This document shows, in pieces, positions 57,880 to 64,000 of a stretch of 64,000 nt of DNA. Numbering within the stretch: the first letter of the stretch is position 1; every line of letters starts with the position of its first letter. The DNA is from Ancistrus triradiatus (taxonomy: Eukaryota; Chordata; Actinopteri; Siluriformes; Loricariidae): assembly GCA_025084515.1 (NCBI GenBank), contig JAJAGP010000759.1, positions 1 through 64,000 on the forward strand, in the 5' to 3' direction. A program made the translations under genes and the position numbers. A model generated the notes under the pieces. It saw only the letters and a program-made list of their open reading frames with translations, was not told the DNA's origin and did no database searches.

Positions 57880-58739
57880 GGGGCTGTATTCATAAATCCT
57901 CTTAGAGAGCTTAAACACTCCTAGCTAGGAGTTTTGCCTTAAGAGTGATCCAGAAGCAATGTGAGAGCAACGCTGAGCAAGGAAAAGTCAAAACCTTTTA
58001 TCTAGGAAGTGGGGTTACTAGGTATGACGCATTATTTTGAAGACTGTGACTGGTCGTCACCCCCGTCACTCACATTCACTCTCTCACACATACACACTCT
58101 TTATTAGGGAAATACTGTATAGCCTGTTATAAGAATTGAAAATAACAGGCATAGGCTATTTCTGCCTACCTTTATTTTACAGTAATCACACACAAGTTTA
58201 TTTGCTTTCTTTTATTAACAATGTATTTAACATGCTGGTGATTTTTGTAGCTTACTTAATATATTGGATAGACTATGAACTGGAAAATGTGGCTCTGCTC
58301 TTTTCACGTAGGATTGCTTCCGTATCTATTCTGTTAACTGGTGGGTTTGGTTCATATGTAATATTCATTTTTGAGTGCATTGTTGTGCTCGCTAGGAGAT
58401 CTGAGCGACTCTTTAACAAGGTCAGCCACAAACATTATTCCTTCACGATATAATTGGTAGCATTTGATTATCTCACTGTTATTCAGTGTTTTTTCTGCCT
58501 TGTCATCTTTCCAGATTTTTCTCCTCTGCTTAAGAGAGCTCCTAAGCCTCCTAAAAGTCCTCCTCCCTACTCCTAACAGTTTTTCACTCTAGGAGCTCCT
58601 TTAGGGGTTAAGATGCTTTGTGAATAACTTTAATCTTTACTGGGATCTACTCTGAACTGTCAGAGGTAAACAGAAGAGAGATTTTTCTTAGAATTTTGTC
58701 ACTGGGAGCTGCTCTTAGAATCTTTATGAATACAGCCCC
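57880..58739. mobile_element. Inverted-repeat DNA transposon (GGGGCTGTATTCATAAA ends)
   Basis: 860 bp bounded by a perfect 17-bp inverted repeat, GGGGCTGTATTCATAAA, extended imperfectly inward (tcttagagagc against tctaagagcagc). Internal subterminal copies of ctcctaag/cttaggag motifs are present. It resembles PIF/Harbinger-type non-autonomous elements, but no clear target duplication is visible. 57805-57850, just outside, is a LINE tail. Confidence 0.7.
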
Positions 58740-60198
58740 TGATTTCTACAATTTTCCATTTCCAATGTAATCGATCAGTTAAGACATGTTTGCTGTCCAA
58801 TGTCCACTTTTTGCACTGGAACGTCAAGACTTGAGCCAAGTATGATTAAAAATGCAAATACCAGTACTGATCTGATGCTTTGAATTCGATACAAAAATCG
58901 AATTGAAGTGTCCCAGTGTAAGTGGTGTCACGAGTTTTGTAAAGTTTCTTAGTAATTAATTTAGCAGTAAGATGTTACATTTAGTTTTAGATTGAAGAGC
59001 ATAGTTCTCATAATAAATTACATTCGCTACATGGTGGAAATTGTTCTGTTATTGATTACTGTGGTTGGTTAGTGATAAAAGTGCTGTACTATTGACCACA
59101 TGAATGTAAACAGCTCATTATTACCAAGCCAACACTCATGGGTCTTTGAGCAATTCAACATCGACTGCTCTGCTCTAGATAAGAGCATCTGCCAAATGCT
59201 GTAATTGTCAAAGTACAGCAAACCACTGAGTGCCCTAAACCTGTGCAGCAGGTTTGAGACAAGTCTGATTGTGTAGTGCAATCATGGCTGAGTGGTTAAT
59301 GGTCTAGACAGGACCAGAAGGTGGAAGGTTCAAGTTCCAGCACTGCCAGGCTTCCACTGTTGGGCCCTTAACCCTCAGTTGCATGGAATGTTCCTTGTAA
59401 GACCTTGTCAGATTTTAAATGTGTTTATAAGAGTTTCACTGATTCAGGCTTCCATTATGTATTAGTCTTGGAGCTCCAGTGCAAAACTAAAGAGGCATCA
59501 AATATGTCTGATCATTTGGAATAAAAGGCAAGTTGTGTACATTTATATGCTTATCCATTACATTAAGCAGTCTGGTTTATTTTTCTACTGTATTTGCAGT
59601 ATACTTGATTGTAAGTGGTTTGCTCCTCGGTGTCTGTTACTTAGTCAAACAGAGATTTGTGGTTTTTCAATATTTATGAAAGTGTGCTTTTAAGTGGTAA
59701 GTATTTGAAATAAGCAATAGCTTTTTGGACAAAGTCTTTTTTCTTGCATGATGTGCACTCTGGAGGCCAGTTTTTAATGAATATATAGGGTTGCATGTAC
59801 AAATCGTAACTAGTCAGATACTCTTTAAAGGTACAAACACTTTTTATTTTAATTATCTACTTTAGAAAAAGTCATGAACCAAACTTTTAGTTAAGCAACA
59901 GTACCATACCTGTTTGAGGTTTTTATGCTGCAGTCTAAATGCTGGGTCAGTGGGTTTATTTATCACACTAGCATGCTTATTTACTTCCATACAGTCTTGT
60001 GCAAAAGTTTACTTAACACTGGTCAAATTGAGTATTTAATTAATGGTAACACCTTAAACCTTTAATACAGTCAAACCTGGCTTTTGGAATGTCCCGGAAA
60101 AAAATATTTGGTTAATTAGGAACCTATTTCTGTTATTTTCTGTGGAGAAATGCCTACCTGATTCCCCGACTTATTGTCAATGATGTCAAAGTAATATA
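58740..60198. other. Downstream of NT5DC3, mostly unrecognised
   Basis: 59140-59410 carries two decayed SINE pieces (agataagagcatctgccaaa; ggctgagtggttaatggtct with ggaaggttcaagttcc). Elsewhere AT-rich, with nothing supported. Confidence 0.45.
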
Positions 60199-60532
60199 CA
60201 GTGGAACCTCAGAATTCTAACGCCTCTTTACTCCAACAATTCGGACATTGGACATTTTTTTATTTTCTTTTTTGCCCCCAAATTCGAACAAAAACCCTAA
60301 AAAAACCAATGGTGCGACCTTTCAAAGACGGTAATGCACCAATACGATATGCCAATCGCCATAAAACCCAAACGAAGACATGGAACTAGGGAGGCATATT
60401 ATGTATATTATATAATATTAATTATATTATCTATATGTATATTATATCAGTCTATGGATGGGTCTGCAGACACCCCTCAGTCCTGGCGCCACTGTTCGAT
60501 TTCGAACAAATCAGAATTCTGAAGTTCCACTG
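60199..60532. mobile_element. Tc1/mariner-type miniature element with TA duplication
   Basis: 334 bp with ends CAGTGGAACCTCAGAATTCT and AGAATTCTGAAGTTCCACTG (one mismatch), flanked by TA on both sides. No transposase. Confidence 0.85.
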
Positions 60533-61386
60533 TAGTAGCAGGGGACCTTCTAATTGGTCCTTCTGCCTTCTTGTTATCAGTGGATTGGGCGTAGCTTCAC
60601 CTCTGACAAGCAGGCCCTCCATCTTGTGTAACACCGTGTGTGAGCTCTTGTGTTTCAGCTGAACAATCATTACCTTATAATTAACAAGGCAGTAAAATGA
60701 AATTAGATGGCATTGGTAGAGATAAGTAGCCATTCAGAACTACATCTACTGTTATTTTCATGATTGCCATTTCTTACAGTGGGTTAGTATTAAGATCCAA
60801 ACAAGCATTTTTACTAGTGGTCACGGCTCTGACTACATATACACCACCCTATATATACACATGTACCCTGCTTACACTCAAGCTGTAATGAGTTACTTTA
60901 TTGATTATAGCGAGCTGTGTATTATTGTACAGTATTACCAACATACAAGGTGAGATTCTAATTCTACAATGTTTGATGTGCCAGTACTGCTTCAGTTCAG
61001 CGACCTAGCTGTTCAGTGTGTTATAATCAGGTCTGATCAATATGTGTATGTGGTAAATATACTGAAAATATGAATGCCCTAAAAAACTGTACATTAGTAT
61101 TTTCACCATATAAACACTGATCAAACCTGGAATCAAACCCAGGCCACTGCGGTGGTGGGCTAGGAAATCGTTGCTGGGCCATCCAAGTGGACTCCTGAGG
61201 TTATATCCTGTACATCTGGACAGTGGCAATGAAGAAAATAAACATTTTTACAGACTCAACATCAAATCCTTTTCATTTCAGTGTAAAGTTAATATTCAGA
61301 AAAATGGATTGCAGAACAAAACCTTTTACTTGTGGGTCAATCATGCAAATTAAATGTAGATTTAAAATGCAGGGCAATTAAAATGT
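60533..61386. other. Intergenic stretch, nothing recognised
   Basis: AT-rich sequence with a possible degraded SINE around 61125-61210 (tggaatcaaacccaggccac). No supported exon. Confidence 0.35.
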
Positions 61387-61570
61387 TACATTTACATTTA
61401 CAGCATTTAGCAGATGTCCTTATCCAGAACGAATTACAGTTGGTACAGTCTTACAATCCAAGCAATTGTGGGTTAAGGACCCAACAGTGGCAGCTTGGCA
61501 GAGGTGGGATTTGAACCCTGGACCTTCTGGTCCATAGTCCAGTACCTTAACCACTAGGCCACCACAGTCC
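61387..61570 (-). mobile_element. tRNA-derived SINE, copy 12
   Basis: tacatttacatttacagcat, gggatttgaaccctggacct, taggccaccacagtcc. A block of about 15 bases in the middle is missing compared with the other copies. Confidence 0.88.
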
Positions 61571-61699
61571 TAAAATGTTAACTTCTAGCAGACATGCATG
61601 TGACAACACACTACCTATAGCATCTTCTTCTTTTTTTAAACTATGGTAGCTTTATTGTCTCTGAAGTTAAATCTGTTATATATGTTTTAATAGTGTTTT

Positions 61700-62080
61700 T
61701 AGTGCTTCAAACACAATATATGGGCTAATAACAGTGCTATAAGTAGGCATAGGCTTCATATTGCTAGCTTCCTCAAATAAAGAAAACATTGTTTTATTAA
61801 AAGTATTTGTAAAGCAAATAGATGTAACTTCAAATACACTATACTATAGTGACTAAGGGCTGAACATGTTTTCAACCCTTAGTCACTATAGTATAGTGTA
61901 TTTGAAGAGTTTCCTTCCAAAGTTATATTCGCGTATATGCTGGTTATTACAGTTACATTTATTTGTTTTACAAATACTTTTAATAAAGCAATATTCTCTT
62001 TATTTGATGAATCTGGCAATACGAAGCCCACTTATAATGTAGCACTGTTATTAGCCCATGTATCGTGTGTGAAGAACTCC
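61700..62080. repeat. Long inverted repeat with perfect-looking central hairpin
   Basis: The central arms 61828-61864 and 61871-61907 are 37 bases each, with one mismatch and a 6-base loop. Outside them, 61796-61827 pairs imperfectly with 61948-61988, and 61721-61745 (gggctaataacagtgct) with 62035-62058 (agcactgttattagccc). The whole is a foldback of about 380 bp with no coding sequence. It is probably a miniature inverted-repeat element. Confidence 0.8.
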
Positions 62081-63352
62081 CAACAATAAAAAAGAAACAG
62101 ATATAAATGTTTGGAATTAAACTCTTCATTTATAGGCTAAATTGTTCTAAATAAATGTCGTATACAGTATAATATACTGTAGGTATACTAACATGTAATT
62201 ATATTGTTTACCCCTGTAATTTTATCAAATTAACCGTTACCACACACCCACCCTGCGTTCTGTGACTGAACTTCGCTCTTACGGCCGCTCCATTGTTTTT
62301 ATTTTACATTCACATACTCTAAATAAATATTAAAACAACCCACCGCACGGTTTTTATTTAATTAATGTGGAAATTAAATTCCTTTTTAAAATTATTGAGC
62401 TCCTGCGCATTTTTAGACTAAAGCAATGGGGGCTGCACTACAGTCCTACGGGGCTCGAGCGCTGAATGATTAACCTGTCGACGCCAGTGCCCTCGAGCCT
62501 TGTTTCATGGAGAGTTTGAAAGTTTTTCGTTGATATTGGCAATTTGGTTTAAATCTTAAGACATAAAACCATTATTTTATATTTGTATCTAACAGTAATT
62601 TCATTCCGTACACTTTTACATTATGCTTTTTAACAAACTATAGCCTACAATTAATAAGTCAGTCAGGTACACCTCATCAAATTCACCCCCTCTGTGTGTA
62701 ATTGGCTTTGCTTCAAGATGGAGCTGATTGTCTGGGTGCTAACCGCGAGTTTATAAAAACAACAAGTCCCAGATGACCGGGGCCCTGGCAGGGTGTTAAT
62801 TGAAAAATGTCCCAGTAACGTAAGCAGAGTTGTTGCTATGGCGTTTAAGGACTAAAACGAAGCTATCTGCATGCAGACATTCAAAGACAGGCAAGCCAAC
62901 AACAACGTCTGGAGTTAGCCAGCGAATCATAAACATAAAATGGATGGAATTAATAATGGTATAGCACCTACTTTTGAGACTTTCTGACGTTAGAACAAAA
63001 TTTAGAAGGCAGAACCTAAATTGTAAGGTATGTTGATTTTACTGTTACCAAAAGTTTAGTTAATGTCATGATCTGTTACCATAGCTTTCTTCTCAGCCAT
63101 GGTTTATTCCTTTTAGTTCAAGTTTTATGGCTCTTTATAGTGAACAATGGTGGTTTCCTATTTGCATGCACTCAGACATAAGCAGATGTTTGGTGAAGTT
63201 TCCAAAACTCACTGAACTACTCTGCAAAGCAGTTGTTGCTGGAAATGACCTAATGGTGGCTATCATGAGGAAATTATTGATAATAGGTGCTATGTCGTTA
63301 TTCTACATGCTATTCAGATATGAGATATAATTTCACTGATATTTCGGGGCAG
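62081..63352. promoter_or_regulatory. 5' region of the receptor gene
   Basis: A TATA-like tttataaaaac lies at about 62752. A possible 5' untranslated exon ends at a donor, cctaaatt|gtaagg, near 63024. The acceptor ttcggggcag immediately precedes the start codon at 63353, so a 5' untranslated intron is likely. This is inference from splice-site appearance. Confidence 0.35.
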
Positions 63353-64000
63353 ATGAATGAAAGTACATGGCTCAATAACCTCTCTCTGGTCACTCTGGTC
63401 ACCAACTGTACAGTTTTGATCGTAACGTTTGTCGTAGGCATTTTGGCCAACTTGTTCGTTAGCTACGCTGTTTTTCACCAGAAATCCCTCCAGACCTCAA
63501 CTAACGCTCTCTTGGTTAACCTCGCCCTCATTGACCTCCTAAGGTGTGCTACTGACTGTCCGTTGCTTCTGGTTGTCGTTCTGACCGGACACAATGCTGG
63601 ACACTTTTGGGACTTTCTCTGTGATGTCCAAATGGTGTCATTTTCACTCATCTGCTGTGTTCAGTTGTTCACTCTGGCATGCATCAGCGCTGAACGATAC
63701 CAGGCAGTGGCTAATCCGTTTAAAACCTCAGAGCGGCGGAAGAGAGTCATGACTTGGATACCACTCACCTGGGCCGTAGCCATTGTGGTATCGGGTATCT
63801 GCAACAAGTTTACGAAAGATTCTCCAGTCTATGTGCGGTGTACAGGTTTGAATTTGGACACGTTAAAGACCTATGACACGTTTGGGCTTTACGTCTTGTT
63901 GCCTGTCTGGTTCGCATGCCTGACTCTCATCGTCAGCTTCTACTCAAGAATATTCATCCTGGTAAAGGCACATAACAAGAAGATATTTGACAAAGGCATT
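63353..64000 (+). CDS. Class A (rhodopsin-like) G-protein-coupled receptor, 3' end outside window
   Basis: Open from MNESTWLNNLSLV to the window edge, 216 codons without a stop, covering transmembrane helices 1-5. Class A landmarks: Asn33 in GILAN (1.50), Asp61 in LALID (2.50), Cys90 at the top of helix 3 pairing with Cys163 in loop 2, ERY at 114-116 in place of DRY, Trp140 (4.50), Pro184 (5.50) and Tyr197. Possible N-glycosylation sites are Asn2, Asn9 and Asn18. The short N-terminus fits a small-molecule or peptide receptor. I do not recognise the subfamily, and the ligand cannot be inferred. It lies about 5.9 kb downstream of NT5DC3. The coding part appears intronless as far as seen. The ATG directly follows a likely splice acceptor, and no in-frame upstream ATG is needed. 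Confidence 0.85.
   Translation, partial: MNESTWLNNLSLVTLVTNCTVLIVTFVVGILANLFVSYAVFHQKSLQTSTNALLVNLALIDLLRCATDCPLLLVVVLTGHNAGHFWDFLCDVQMVSFSLICCVQLFTLACISAERYQAVANPFKTSERRKRVMTWIPLTWAVAIVVSGICNKFTKDSPVYVRCTGLNLDTLKTYDTFGLYVLLPVWFACLTLIVSFYSRIFILVKAHNKKIFDKGI

Noticed and set aside
63127..63330. 67-residue frame upstream of the receptor as an additional exon
   Set aside because: It ends in a stop before the receptor ATG, is in another frame, and lies in what looks like a 5' untranslated intron.

Overview
The window is nuclear DNA from a teleost fish. Its genes are spliced with GT/AG introns, and roughly half of the non-coding sequence is made of recognisable transposable elements: several Tc1/mariner families, hAT-like miniature elements, LINE 3' ends and at least twelve copies of one tRNA-derived SINE. 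The SINE family and the abundance of Tc1 suggest an otophysan, perhaps a catfish, but that is inference. I see no bacterial genes, CRISPR arrays or tRNA/rRNA genes.

Layout. (1) 369-5242, +: the last six exons of a patatin-like phospholipase (PNPLA2/3-like) gene, cut by the window start. (2) 8448-15067, -: a ten-exon thymine-DNA glycosylase gene (copy A). (3) 22046-32701, -: a second ten-exon thymine-DNA glycosylase gene (copy B), tandem and in the same orientation. (4) 39021-39306, +: a two-exon 65-residue microprotein, UQCC6/Brawnin (human C12orf73). (5) 42371-57494, +: a 14-exon NT5DC3 gene. (6) 63353-64000, +: the first 216 residues of a class A G-protein-coupled receptor, cut by the window end.

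NT5DC3, UQCC6 and TDG are neighbours on human 12q23, so this is a conserved vertebrate linkage group. Human HSP90B1, which I recall lying between NT5DC3 and C12orf73, is absent from that interval here. The genes do not form a single pathway: TDG acts in base excision repair and active DNA demethylation, UQCC6 in respiratory complex III assembly, NT5DC3 is a HAD-family putative 5'-nucleotidase, and the PNPLA protein is a putative lipid hydrolase.

I reconstructed all exons by hand from open frames, splice sites and phase continuity. The most notable biology is the divergence of the two TDG paralogues at active-site and regulatory positions. Other points of interest are a near-perfect 37-bp-arm hairpin inside a long inverted repeat at 61700-62080, a nested hAT element with a perfect 8-bp target duplication, and a Tc1 pair arranged head-to-head in an NT5DC3 intron. 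I found no clearly new molecular system.
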